Below are positions 62,101 to 64,000 of a stretch of 64,000 nucleotides of DNA, piece by piece. Source of the DNA: Amphiura filiformis (taxonomy: Eukaryota > Echinodermata > Ophiuroidea > Amphilepidida > Amphiuridae); contig NC_092635.1 of NCBI RefSeq assembly GCF_039555335.1, forward strand, positions 69,724,058 through 69,788,057. Direction: 5' to 3'. The translations under genes were made by a program, and so were the position numbers. Every line of letters begins with the position of its first letter. Position 1 is the first letter of the stretch. The notes beneath the pieces are model-generated. The model saw only the letters and a list, made by a program, of their open reading frames with translations, was not told the origin of the DNA and searched no databases.

Positions 62101-64000
62101 GAACTGATTTTTTGTTGTTGGTATTTTAAAGCATTAACCAAATACAGATGTGGTTGAGAAATATCAACTATCACACACTTGAATTTTGACAATTGACCGA
62201 TTGTTTTTGAAATAAAACAAGTTTATGAAACTACTTCATTTTCAATCCGTTCCACGGAGTCATATATCTAGGAAGTTTTGAAAATGAGGGAGTTTTGTAA
62301 AACTCTTATACTTCAGCAACCAAATTTGAGTAGTGTGTAAGTATAATTTTGCTTTCTATATAAGTAAGATTTTGACGATACAGTTTTTTCAGGGTCACCC
62401 TGTATGCATATTTTGATTCTTACCATTTGATGACACATAAAACATGTCAGAACCAGACAGTCTGCACATGATGATGTTATTAGGATAAAGGTCCTCATCC
62501 TCTGGTGTTACTGATTTTACCTTGAGAGAAAGTGAAAACAAAAAAGAGACATTACTAGTTTGAGAATGAAAATCAATAATCCACATCTATTTTATTGTGA
62601 ATTATGCCATTCCTTATTAACTACATGACTACAACACCAACAATGGTATTTAATGACTGCTGGGATTAACAAGTGACCCCTGCTAGGTTAATCTTTCAAA
62701 ATAAAAATAAAACAGATTTAGACTTTACTCTTGGCAAGGAAGCAACTTCTGAGAAATTACTGTCAAATATCTTGTGATATGGCAAATATATGCTCCAGCA
62801 TTTATTTAACTTACTCGTATGCCAGGATCAACAGGTGCATCGTAGACAACTCTTACTGGTGGAATTGTGAACACTGGTAGCACATCATTGATATCTCCAA
62901 CTTTAATCTCTATATCCAATGGAGGAGTGCTGAGAATAGGGTTGCCATTATCCTTGGCCTGTAAATTTATAAGTTGAAAAAATTGTACATTTGAACACTG
63001 TCAACCAAGGATGTTATCCCCCCCATTTGGAATTGCATCCCACTGCAGACACAAGTTTACTCTTTGTTCTTCTTATCATGGACATGTTACATCTTCACTA
63101 TCCAATTGCGGCAAATGGTTGTACACATCCATATATATGCCCTTGTAGATCTAGAAACACCACCCCGGAACCATGGACATCCACAGTTCCTGTGTGTTTA
63201 CAGTAACACAGAGATTGACCATGCGTGTGTTCCTGCTTGCCTGTGTTTACAACTGCACACCTCTCCCGAAACATACACAAAACAACAAAACCAATAACAC
63301 AACATACTGCTTACCAGCACAGTTAAGGTGTATGAATCTTGAACCTCCCTATCCAGTGACCAGTTGAGGTATATATAGCCATAACCAGGTGCACCATCCA
63401 TGCGAATCACAAACTTATCTAAATCAATAATAATATAATCATATAAGTTTAAAGGCTTTTAACCTGGCATGGTACAAAACATACCCCCACAAAAAAAATG
63501 ATGAGCTTATTATCTATCTTAATAGAGTACCGAAGTGATGACGTTACAGAAAACTTTTTTTGCATTTCAGCATTTTGAATACCATGTATCGGTGGAGCAT
63601 GAAAAAGATCCACAGTCCAAATTTGGTGGGAATCGGATCATGAGGTCCCAAGATATGGCCACATGAATGAATACCTAATTAGCCCCATTGAAATCAGTGT
63701 AAATTGGCCTGGTTCCAAACAGTTATGAACCAGGCCAATTTACACTGATTTCAATGGGGCTAATTAGGTATTCATGCAGCCATATCTCGGGCCCTCATGA
63801 TCCGATTCCCACCAAATTTGGACTGTGGATGTTTTTCATCATGTTCTACTGCAATATGGTCATGAAAATGCTGAAATGCAAAACAGAAAATTTTATGACG
63901 TCACACTTCAGTACTCTATATCTCTGCTCTGATTGTAGTCTTGATACCAACTTTATGCCAGTGCTACTGGGTTTTTTAAGGCACTAAAAGCAGTCCATGA
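13630..64000 (-). CDS. Cadherin-23-like giant non-classical cadherin gene, 3' part (34 coding exons, 5' end outside window)
   Basis: Single-pass adhesion receptor of the cadherin superfamily. The exons traced here encode 1,869 residues: about 14 EC repeats (motifs such as DINDNSPQF, DLNDNSPVF, DVNDEVPEF, LDRE, DxD), then a membrane-adjacent region, a transmembrane helix and a tail ending -STEL. EC repeats bind calcium between domains and mediate adhesion outside the cell; in vertebrate cadherin-23 the C-terminal PDZ ligand anchors the protein to scaffolds such as harmonin. The lack of EGF/LamG modules and of an evident catenin-binding tail points to the CDH23/PCDH15 type rather than Fat or classical cadherins; orthology is inferred from architecture, not tested. 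All introns are GT-AG and all exon phases join, which supports an intact gene. No promoter or poly(A) signal was identified; no AATAAA was seen within a few hundred bases 3' of the stop. Confidence 0.9.
14550..15715. mobile_element. Large foldback element in the intron between w33 and w34
   Basis: Diverged arms of about 300 bp (left 14,550-14,860, right 15,405-15,715) share aaatcctggtgttaaa, ggggtcaactttttagcttt and agttgggaaaaa in inverted orientation. A second inverted pair (tagttttgtcagaat and complement) lies inside. Confidence 0.75.
16163..16277 (-). CDS. Cadherin exon w33 (cytoplasmic tail)
   Basis: 115 nt, one leading base, phase 0 end. Encodes ADVWLASRPASILQPRLSVH and STGSVEKAKIMLWETESQ. 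Acceptor ttccag, donor gttggt. Identified because it is the open frame that joins w32 and w34 in phase. Confidence 0.83.
17160..17408. mobile_element. MITE with ATATCGTCGGCAGAG ends (copy 1)
   Basis: Near-perfect inverted ends of about 53 bp. Copy 2 at 48,219-48,501. Its right edge is 15 bp from exon w32. Confidence 0.88.
17424..17495 (-). CDS. Cadherin exon w32 (juxtamembrane cytoplasmic)
   Basis: 72 nt, one leading base, two trailing. Encodes MQADKARLALQTGKVNLAYE AEST. Basic start after the membrane fits the positive-inside rule. A MITE ends 15 bp beyond its donor. Confidence 0.85.
17760..17945. mobile_element. MITE, GGGCTATTCCA family (degenerate copy)
   Basis: Contains tcaattcaatccacacacac, tggaagac and gtgattccagttgaaatct modules; ends are eroded. 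Confidence 0.55.
18127..18306 (-). CDS. Cadherin exon w31 (transmembrane helix)
   Basis: 180 nt, one leading base, two trailing. Encodes ALDATPGWILCIPDYLNIRR, then YTEVSYAGFALLAVAGLIAM and SGLLCMFALFLSWD. The run from YAGFALL to MFALFL is a single hydrophobic helix of about 25 residues. It is separated from w30 by the largest intron of the window, about 7.3 kb. Confidence 0.92.
19180..19870. repeat. Interspersed repeat with GGGGGGTACTC edge
   Basis: Left edge gggggggtactcacat and right edge gagtacccacctccccc are inverted, and the phrase aaactgtcaaatcagccac occurs on both halves. Unclassified. Confidence 0.5.
19978..20155. mobile_element. MITE, GGGCTATTCCA family (copy)
   Basis: Starts gggctattccagttgaaatc and ends ttcaactggattagccc. 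About 178 bp, in the 7.3-kb intron. Confidence 0.8.
20273..20668. mobile_element. TTAA-type element bracketed by 29-bp direct repeats
   Basis: Core 20,298-20,644 has inverted ends TTAAAGGGGCATTTTGTGAT and gatcacgaaatcctcctttaa. The 29 bp starting tttaagaaatatttataaac occur on both sides (20,273-20,301 and 20,640-20,668). A longer duplication than TTAA insertion would give. Confidence 0.72.
20775..20945. repeat. Dispersed repeat, copy 1
   Basis: Contains gtaagtgacagcacgtaacc and aagcgtaatgctgtgcgtag. Inverted relative at 30,985-31,170. Confidence 0.7.
21028..21290. mobile_element. MITE with TACCGTA ends (copy 1)
   Basis: Inverted ends around taccgtagaattctgtctag and tatgcctctaaacgagg. Related ends occur at 39,501 and 34,586. 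Confidence 0.78.
21377..21397. repeat. AAT microsatellite
   Basis: Seven aat units in the 7.3-kb intron. Confidence 0.9.
22905..23395. repeat. Three tandem degenerate repeats
   Basis: The phrases gaggttataagttt / tatgtttatttttcaaggag / gagaacttgcacacaaaaga recur three times; an inverted fourth copy lies at about 23,660-23,850. Confidence 0.7.
23386..23643. mobile_element. MITE with GTGACACGATCTGGTCCATG ends (copy 1)
   Basis: Inverted ends of about 30 bp. Copy 2 at 26,171-26,424, and a half copy near 22,270. Confidence 0.86.
24300..24870. mobile_element. Foldback element with 160-bp arms
   Basis: Left arm about 24,300-24,465 (aatagatgcactatttaatc) inverted at about 24,713-24,870 (gattagatagtgcatctatt). 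The 240-bp spacer has no recognisable gene. Confidence 0.82.
25055..25290 (-). repeat. Local duplication carrying a partial copy of exon w30
   Basis: The segment starting gtcacaacattttaagaag (near 25,055) recurs near 25,243. The left copy includes a w30-like sequence, about 25,148-25,190, coding for YSKEFAKFLESK in the same frame, followed by gtgagtacaattg as in w30. Upstream it diverges and only a short open stretch precedes a possible gtgcag acceptor. It could be an alternative short exon or a decayed copy; its length (43 nt) would suit the phase. Confidence 0.7.
25303..25581. mobile_element. MITE with GGGCTATTCCA ends and ATT target duplication
   Basis: Ends gggctattccagttgaaatc and gattttaaatggaatagccc. 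Flanked by ATT on both sides; the paralogous copy of the flank at about 25,130 lacks the element and shows one ATT, an empty site. Internal modules with cttccacaggggg recur. A 3-bp duplication fits the PIF/Harbinger class. Confidence 0.85.
25593..25661 (-). CDS. Cadherin exon w30 (membrane-adjacent domain, part 3)
   Basis: 69 nt, one leading base, two trailing. Encodes TDVWFYAVNVKTKEFAKFWE FK. A partial copy of its donor end lies at about 25,148-25,190. A 279-bp MITE ends 12 bp beyond the donor. Confidence 0.85.
25892..26143. mobile_element. MITE with TTTGATCAGCTCGTAATCGG ends
   Basis: Inverted ends of about 25 bp followed by cgggcatcg-ttag / ctataaggcccg. In the intron between w30 and w29. 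Confidence 0.82.
26171..26424. mobile_element. MITE with GTGACACGATCTGGTCCATG ends (copy 2)
   Basis: Same ends and interior as 23,386-23,643, in inverted orientation inside (gaaaacaccaaaggtctagc). Right end partly eroded. Confidence 0.82.
26715..27089. mobile_element. TTAA-flanked element, family C (short form)
   Basis: Runs from TTAAGGGATCTGGAATGAGC to ccaccccTTAA, in the opposite orientation to 10,337-10,970 and about half its length. Ends about 55 bp before the donor of exon w29. Confidence 0.82.
27144..27245 (-). CDS. Cadherin exon w29 (membrane-adjacent domain, part 2)
   Basis: 102 nt, one leading base, two trailing. Encodes CLADIIPEYVLFVEDVRAYL and LRETQDSSLIQPR. Joins w28 (split Arg) and w30 (split Trp). 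Confidence 0.87.
27595..27920. mobile_element. Foldback element
   Basis: Nested inverted pairs: gcacttgtcagctgctaca, accagacatatctctagtgg and gaggtcacttcaagt each recur inverted on the right half. Lies between w29 and w28. Confidence 0.75.
28018..28106 (-). CDS. Cadherin exon w28 (membrane-adjacent domain, part 1)
   Basis: 89 nt, phase 0 start, two trailing bases. Encodes IKILLVYEHIIISLDEPPDQ VKMVVAGIV. Not an EC sequence. Its beta-strand then helix pattern just outside the membrane fits the membrane-adjacent domain known in CDH23/PCDH15; this is an inference from position and pattern. Confidence 0.85.
28160..28235. mobile_element. MITE, GGGCTATTCCA family (fragment)
   Basis: Contains atattccagttgaaatccat and a degenerate right half. 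Short fragment 55 bp from exon w28. Confidence 0.45.
28690..28975. repeat. Interspersed repeat with GGTATATGGATGGGTC
   Basis: Shares the ggtatatcaatgggtccact motif with 47,795-48,010, in inverted orientation. It ends 10 bp from exon w27. Confidence 0.6.
28985..29236 (-). CDS. Cadherin exon w27 (last EC)
   Basis: 252 nt, phase 0 both ends. Encodes ASDEDLNSTLMFSIAPKADQ, SPEYSIDDSGDLLVKDSLYT, DVTVTDETADVDQSTQIDAK. It has the A-x-D-x-D element and the Y-x-ID-x-x-GDL strand, but no DxNDxxPxF end: the last EC before the membrane-adjacent domain. Confidence 0.9.
29399..30094 (-). repeat. 109-bp tandem array made from the donor end of exon w26
   Basis: Six extra units with a strict 109-bp period. 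Donor-like GT sites lie at 29439, 29548, 29657, 29766, 29875 and 29984, followed by the real donor at 30093. Each unit carries the end of w26 (coding for DDYLGALGNKYY and SVFNIQ) but lacks a 25-bp internal stretch, plus an intronic filler with the motif gggcgggtagggtggg. The 25-bp loss breaks the exon frame, so the units are unlikely to be coding in the cadherin frame. Confidence 0.95.
30095..30258 (-). CDS. Cadherin exon w26 (EC end and last EC start; parent of 109-bp array)
   Basis: 164 nt, two leading bases, phase 0 end. Encodes AIQSNQAILEVVVGDVNDEV, PEFQFDDYLGALGNKYYIGI. GDVNDEVPEF is a canonical linker. Copies of its donor end lie in the adjoining intron. Confidence 0.92.
30985..31340. 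repeat. Dispersed repeat, copy 2 (inverted), with internal foldback
   Basis: Contains ctacgcacagcattacgctt, the complement of the 20.9-kb copy. Further right, gcattatcctttacac and its complement form a hairpin around 31,210. Confidence 0.62.
32027..32182 (-). CDS. Cadherin exon w25 (EC, part)
   Basis: 156 nt, two leading bases, one trailing base. Encodes NFRLRCLGNDPQLCTNRALD, REDTDGYAVMIQAFSSAKLG; LDRE-D-x-x-x-Y is the EC core. Four cysteines (C at RC, LC, GC and the preceding exon's AC) may form loop disulphides. Confidence 0.88.
32906..33085. repeat. Near-perfect 180-bp palindrome
   Basis: Left agaataacgataggaatttt and cctatcctctacc are mirrored at the right; centre ggctgcgccgcatcc. Probably a short foldback transposon. 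Between w25 and w24. Confidence 0.88.
33932..34372. mobile_element. TTAA-type MITE, family A (copy 2)
   Basis: Same ends and shared interior (gtgctgtagttttgtcaaaa) as 6,186-6,637. The left edge reads TTAC rather than TTAA. Sits in the intron between w25 and w24. Confidence 0.75.
34586..34935. mobile_element. MITE with TACCGTATTTCGTCGAATAA ends
   Basis: Left taccgtatttcgtcgaataa with cgcccccgggggcg, right gggggcgtttatttgagggg and ttgacgaaatacggta. Ends 22 bp from exon w24. Confidence 0.85.
34957..35057 (-). CDS. Cadherin exon w24 (EC, part)
   Basis: 101 nt, one leading and one trailing base. Encodes LELIEGDPEACAYIKLPLFN and TTLGVLYEIVSST with sequon NTT. A MITE starts 21 bp beyond its donor. 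Confidence 0.87.
35119..35187 (-). repeat. tRNA-derived SINE fragment (Thr-AGT-like)
   Basis: Minus strand reads gtgcctctgtggctcagttg (A box), an anticodon loop CTAGTAT with AGT, and ctggttcgaatccggc (B box). D, anticodon and T stems can form, but the 3' acceptor half does not pair, so it is not a functional tRNA. Confidence 0.68.
35231..35271 (+). repeat. tRNA-like 5' half
   Basis: tgtggctcagttggttagag followed by gcgtcatgctagtattac: the same tRNA-like 5' half as the neighbouring minus-strand fragment, in opposite orientation. Confidence 0.6.
35330..35860. repeat. Unclassified interspersed repeat
   Basis: The phrase gggaagtttgttccattctt and surroundings resemble 3' parts of invertebrate interspersed repeats known to me only by pattern. 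No frame recognised. Confidence 0.35.
36733..36991. mobile_element. MITE with TATGTGACCATCC ends
   Basis: Left atatgtgaccatcccgcaca with actgagccctga, right cagggctcagttgtggtgga and tggtcacatatt. Between w24 and w23. Confidence 0.82.
37815..38005. mobile_element. MITE, GGGCTATTCCA family (right part), abutting exon w23
   Basis: The right end gatttcaaatggaatagccc is clear and lies 21 bp from exon w23. The left end is eroded. Confidence 0.68.
38026..38141 (-). CDS. Cadherin exon w23 (EC end)
   Basis: 116 nt, phase 0 start, two trailing bases. Encodes INVQAFDKGSPSNEDDALVQ and VIVGNLKDPYFKPEDRSQ; the linker NLKDPYF is degenerate, so calcium binding at this junction may be weak. MITE-like elements end about 20 bp from the exon on both sides. 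Confidence 0.9.
38162..38558. mobile_element. MITE with GTGTCTCAAAGCT ends (copy 2)
   Basis: Inverted ends of about 35 bp, including cttaattaaatcctgagt. Its left end is about 20 bp from the acceptor of exon w23, so it lies in the branch-point region. Confidence 0.75.
38900..39290. repeat. Interspersed repeat tail with CCCCCGGGATCTACGCC
   Basis: The right part holds C/G-run text ending ccccgggatctacgcctatg; a similar gtggcgtagccagggggt stands at about 12,273. Unclassified. Confidence 0.4.
39333..39410 (+). repeat. tRNA-like SINE fragment
   Basis: agttagctcaattggtatag resembles an A box, with a weak B box (aatttgagtctcc) about 40 bp on. No cloverleaf. Confidence 0.4.
39501..39723. mobile_element. 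MITE with TACCGTAAAACCTCG ends (copy 2)
   Basis: 223 bp, inverted ends of about 60 bp starting taccgtaaaacctcgtctac. In the intron between w23 and w22. Confidence 0.85.
39975..40115 (-). CDS. Cadherin exon w22 (EC, part)
   Basis: 141 nt, phase 0 both ends. Encodes DMNGDVFYLFDDNQENEIIF and FRIDKNTGDIHTRKVEFPEE, the F-x-ID-x-x-TGDI strand. Confidence 0.9.
40979..41109. repeat. 131-bp palindromic repeat near exon w21
   Basis: gggattcaatcatgtttcac at the left is inverted at the right end. It ends 30 bp from exon w21. Confidence 0.78.
41139..41422 (-). CDS. Cadherin exon w21 (EC end and next EC; parent of 166-bp array)
   Basis: 284 nt, two leading bases, phase 0 end. Encodes KVQNFQIDADTGEIRAISCI, DRDTEYKDGPAVFNVIAENA, VQIEDLNDNSPVFDPDKYVE and TVTATDADK. 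Its acceptor reads ctactcag|GTAAAG, so the same site also resembles a donor. The first 131 nt plus 35 nt of upstream intron recur 15 times immediately upstream. A short palindromic repeat ends 30 bp beyond its donor. Confidence 0.92.
41423..43935 (-). repeat. 166-bp tandem array made from the acceptor end of exon w21
   Basis: Fifteen extra units with a 166-bp period upstream of w21. Each has 35 bp of intron ending ctactcag and 131 bp of exon (KVQNFQIDADTG to IAENADRN). Acceptors recur about every 166 bp from 41,588 to 43,911. Eleven units keep the exon frame open; about four have one-base length changes at the tattcggtgtcgcg site. Units at both ends of the array read TGD where the exon and middle units read TGE. 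Confidence 0.96.
43960..44770. repeat. Dispersed repeat with CGCGGGTGTCGA, three copies
   Basis: Two tandem copies at about 43,960-44,115 and 44,120-44,290 and a third at about 44,630-44,770. Each contains ctctccacgcgggtgtcg or a variant and ends aaaatgagtacaaacaag. Confidence 0.82.
45025..45154 (-). CDS. Cadherin exon w20 (EC start)
   Basis: 130 nt, phase 0 start, one trailing base (Gly split with w21). Encodes DSYTFTIEENAANSPCPPQF, VGRVHATDVDTEPDYADVRY. The A-T-D-x-D element is the EC calcium motif. The 3.6-kb intron on its 3' side holds the 166-bp array. Confidence 0.9.
45155..45834. other. Intron sequence with scattered repeats of gtgttaac type
   Basis: Motifs such as ctgaacaagtattgtgttaa recur loosely. 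No exon or element boundary could be set. Confidence 0.4.
45843..47042. mobile_element. hAT-like non-autonomous transposon with 8-bp target duplication
   Basis: 1,200 bp. Inverted ends TAGAGTTGGGCGACTA and complement. Flanked on both sides by ATGGGGTA (45,835-45,842 and 47,043-47,050), a perfect 8-bp duplication as made by hAT transposases. Several tagtcgcgacta palindromes lie just inside both ends, as subterminal transposase sites would. No transposase frame. The perfect duplication suggests a recent insertion, in the intron between w20 and w19. Confidence 0.92.
47635..47730 (-). CDS. Cadherin exon w19 (EC end)
   Basis: 96 nt, phase 0 both ends. Encodes LLVAASNVGGITYKYVTVNV and NDINDNPPQFDL. 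Closes the second five-EC block; paralogue of w9. Confidence 0.9.
47795..48010. repeat. Interspersed repeat, relative of 28,690-28,975
   Basis: Contains agtggacccatcaatatacc and gtgtgccgctgag. Unclassified. Confidence 0.6.
48219..48501. mobile_element. MITE with CGGCAGAGTGC ends (copy 2)
   Basis: Same family and interior (catttcaataaatgtactta) as 17,160-17,408, with a short insertion in the middle. In the intron between w19 and w18. Confidence 0.86.
48735..48899 (-). CDS. Cadherin exon w18 (EC, part)
   Basis: 165 nt, phase 0 both ends. Encodes GSPVSEYICQVQATSELGIE, FFTIDTTTGEITTTAALDYE. Paralogue of w8. Confidence 0.9.
49893..50107 (-). CDS. Cadherin exon w17 (EC end and next EC start)
   Basis: 215 nt, two leading bases, phase 0 end (DISVDE). 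Encodes EVTIIGEVLLVRPLIEVTEA, YTVKINVEVEDKGVPPLSDD, DTGGNPPIFGPDD. Paralogue of w7. Confidence 0.9.
50751..50955 (-). CDS. Cadherin exon w16 (EC boundary)
   Basis: 205 nt. Encodes VEITIVSDTNNAPAFDQPVY with the D-x-N-x-x-P-x-F linker, then RVTDIDDGNIGNGELIFTQV. Paralogue of w6. Confidence 0.9.
51333..51490 (-). CDS. Cadherin exon w15 (EC, part)
   Basis: 158 nt, two leading bases. Encodes PGDPFQPSADFRIDSATGEI and IAYDVSDPENSKDEVQ. Paralogue of w5. Confidence 0.9.
52015..52311 (-). CDS. Cadherin exon w14 (two ECs, part)
   Basis: 297 nt. Encodes VTCTLVTAQRLEFQPEPHIL, NITAYNPDKPDLIIDDSSIE with sequon NIT, and FEINNQELSP. From about 52,138 rightward it matches w4 exactly; to the left it differs at over a dozen bases. 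Confidence 0.89.
52424..52840. mobile_element. MITE with TGTGACCNGCTC ends (copy in block 2)
   Basis: Left tgtgacccgctc, right gagcaggtcaca. Present in both copies of the homogenised segment, so it predates that event. Confidence 0.72.
53271..53367 (-). CDS. Cadherin exon w13 (EC, part)
   Basis: 97 nt, phase 0 start, one trailing base. Encodes VKSVTPEDEDLYPNNIIMCR. Identical to w3; the intron to w12 is 295 bp. Confidence 0.87.
53663..53806 (-). CDS. Cadherin exon w12 (EC end and next EC start)
   Basis: 144 nt, phase 0 both ends, donor CGA|gtaagt. Encodes AKDNGNPILSTPPLDIEIKV and GDINDVLPVFTIPP. Identical in sequence to w2. Confidence 0.9.
54166..54269 (-). CDS. Cadherin exon w11 (EC, part)
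   Basis: 104 nt, two leading bases, phase 0 end. Encodes KFVIRKDGAPGYGYIYLNWS then LDREVQDSYTLTVL. Near-identical copy of w1, first exon of the homogenised tract in the second block. Confidence 0.9.
54374..54764. repeat. 390-bp palindrome (block 2 copy)
   Basis: Arms of about 190 bp start tagagtaccgaagtgatgac; the centre near 54,566 pairs aattggcctggttcc with its complement. Between w11 and w10. Confidence 0.9.
55164..55299 (-). CDS. Cadherin exon w10 (EC start)
   Basis: 136 nt, phase 0 start, one trailing base. Encodes NECGDVTLQEDAVLETLVCR, VLAVDLDYPGTDNSRITYEL. The counterpart in the other block should lie just beyond position 64,000; w20 is its diverged counterpart on the 3' side. Confidence 0.88.
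55781..55876 (-). CDS. Cadherin exon w9 (EC end)
   Basis: 96 nt, phase 0 both ends. Encodes LLVSASNIDGITYKPVTVNV and NDINDNSPQFES, a canonical EC linker. Closes the first five-EC block; paralogue of w19. Confidence 0.9.
56570..56734 (-). CDS. Cadherin exon w8 (EC, part)
   Basis: 165 nt, phase 0 both ends; donor is the weaker gtttgt. Encodes ELPAPVYICQVQATSDLGTD, ITYELIDAGFFAIDTTTGRI and LDYEEQKEYV. Paralogue of w18 with about one third of residues changed. Confidence 0.88.
57612..57826 (-). CDS. Cadherin exon w7 (EC end and next EC start)
   Basis: 215 nt. Encodes EVTVIGEVLLVRPLIEVTEA, YTVKINVNVADKGVPPLSDD and the linker-like PDTGIYPPIFGPDD. The V-x-V-x-DKG-x-PPLS segment is characteristic of ECs. 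Paralogue of w17, same length and phase. Confidence 0.9.
58358..58716. mobile_element. TTAA-flanked foldback, family B (copy 2)
   Basis: Same ends as 9,816-10,175, arms about 150 bp around a central tcctatcat region. Lies in the intron between w7 and w6 and is absent from the paralogous intron between w17 and w16. Confidence 0.85.
58869..59073 (-). CDS. Cadherin exon w6 (EC boundary)
   Basis: 205 nt, phase 0 start, one trailing base. Encodes VEITIVSDINNPPEF (linker motif) and then DQPVYNVTLVAPQ with sequon NVT, and RVTDIDDGNIGNGEL with a DxD-like element. Paralogue of w16. Confidence 0.88.
59668..59825 (-). CDS. Cadherin exon w5 (EC, part)
   Basis: 158 nt, two leading bases, phase 0 end. 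Encodes PGDPFQPSTDFRIDSATGEI, the F-x-ID-x-x-TGEI strand typical of ECs, then IAYHASDPENSKDEVQ. Paralogue of w15, same length. Confidence 0.88.
60081..61128. mobile_element. Non-autonomous DNA transposon of about 1.05 kb
   Basis: Ends tataggtcgtgcgtcatgaa with ttggggg, and ccccaattcatgacgtgtga with cctata. Flanking TA. Present between w5 and w4 but not in the paralogous intron between w15 and w14. No transposase seen. Confidence 0.78.
61168..61464 (-). CDS. Cadherin exon w4 (two ECs, part)
   Basis: 297 nt. Encodes VTCTLVTAQRLEFQPEPHIL and on to FEINNQELSPN, spanning the end of one EC and the start of the next. Donor is CCAA|gtaagt, leaving one base that makes Asn with w5. Its first half is identical to w14 while its second half differs at over a dozen sites (see findings). 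A transposon-like element ends about 40 bp beyond its donor. Confidence 0.87.
61577..61992. mobile_element. MITE with TGTGACCNGCTC ends (copy in block 1)
   Basis: Same element as 52,424-52,840 at the paralogous position. Confidence 0.72.
62424..62520 (-). CDS. Cadherin exon w3 (EC, part)
   Basis: 97 nt, phase 0 start, ends with one base of a Gly codon. Encodes VKSVTPEDEDLYPNNIIMCR and LSGSDMFYVSSN. Same as paralogue w13. Confidence 0.85.
62815..62958 (-). CDS. Cadherin exon w2 (EC end and next EC start)
   Basis: 144 nt, phase 0 at both ends. Encodes AKDNGNP at its start and closes an EC repeat with GDINDVLPVF, a DxNDxxPxF calcium-binding linker. Identical in sequence to its paralogue w12. 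Confidence 0.88.
63315..63418 (-). CDS. Cadherin exon w1 (EC, part)
   Basis: First exon visible, 104 nt, starting with two bases of a split codon (phase 1 acceptor) and ending in phase 0 before GTAAGC. It encodes KFVIRMDGAPGYGYIYLNWS followed by LDREVQDSYTLTVL, the LDRE/Y-L-V core of an EC repeat, with an N-glycosylation sequon NWS. It is the paralogue of w11, differing by one residue (M for K). Confidence 0.88.
63523..63918. repeat. 395-bp palindrome (block 1 copy)
   Basis: Paralogue of 54,374-54,764 with one 4-bp gaat insertion. Confidence 0.9.

Larger units (their letters stand above)
61291..64000. repeat. Homogenised segment, copy B (continues past window end)
   Basis: Partner of 52,138-54,843 at an offset of 9,149-9,153 bp. 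The right boundary is not reached in the window. Confidence 0.93.

Noticed and set aside
13630-64000. Fat-like, dachsous or CELSR cadherin
   Set aside because: No EGF or laminin-G modules before the membrane; the membrane-adjacent region and -STEL tail fit CDH23/PCDH15 better, although dachsous cannot be fully excluded without alignment.
1-64000. Retrovirus-like or other capsid-bearing element
   Set aside because: No long terminal repeats and no gag, protease, integrase, capsid or envelope-like frames were seen.

Overview
The window is nuclear DNA of an intron-rich animal. It is AT-rich and dense with short inverted-repeat transposons (MITEs and foldbacks). The single gene recognised is a giant non-classical cadherin with a cadherin-23-like architecture. 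Gene type, intron style and MITE load suggest a marine invertebrate, perhaps an echinoderm or hemichordate; the species is an inference I cannot confirm.

Layout. From 1 to about 13.6 kb there is no host gene: two arrays of a 54-bp satellite (about 1.08-2.1 and 3.8-5.15 kb) with a shared flanking segment, several MITEs, and the 3' tail of a LINE. From 13,630 to beyond 64,000 the minus strand carries the 3' part of the cadherin gene. I traced 34 consecutive coding exons. Every splice site follows GT-AG, every junction is phase-compatible, and the exons sum to 5,612 nt, that is 1,870 codons including the stop plus two bases of a split codon. The 5' end lies outside the window to the right.

The protein, in order: about 14 extracellular cadherin (EC) repeats, a membrane-adjacent domain with no DxNDxxPxF end, one transmembrane helix (exon w31), and a cytoplasmic tail of about 245 residues that is acidic, then proline-rich, and ends in -STEL, a class I PDZ-binding type C-terminus. 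Absence of EGF and laminin-G domains before the membrane argues against Fat, CELSR or classical invertebrate cadherins.

The gene has an unusual internal history. (1) Ten exons encoding five EC repeats are tandemly duplicated. Nine consecutive exon pairs keep identical lengths and phases, and the upstream 2.7 kb of the two copies is almost identical, introns included, with a sharp boundary inside one exon. (2) A 166-bp unit made of 35 bp of intron, the splice acceptor and the first 131 bp of exon w21 is repeated 15 more times upstream of that exon. (3) A 109-bp unit made from the donor end of exon w26 is repeated six times downstream of it. (4) The donor end of exon w30 has one extra copy nearby. 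Introns are otherwise filled by MITEs, several ending within 15-40 bp of an exon. A 1.2-kb hAT-like element with a perfect 8-bp target duplication sits in one intron. I saw no retrovirus-like or other capsid-bearing element, no functional tRNA or rRNA gene, and no CRISPR array.
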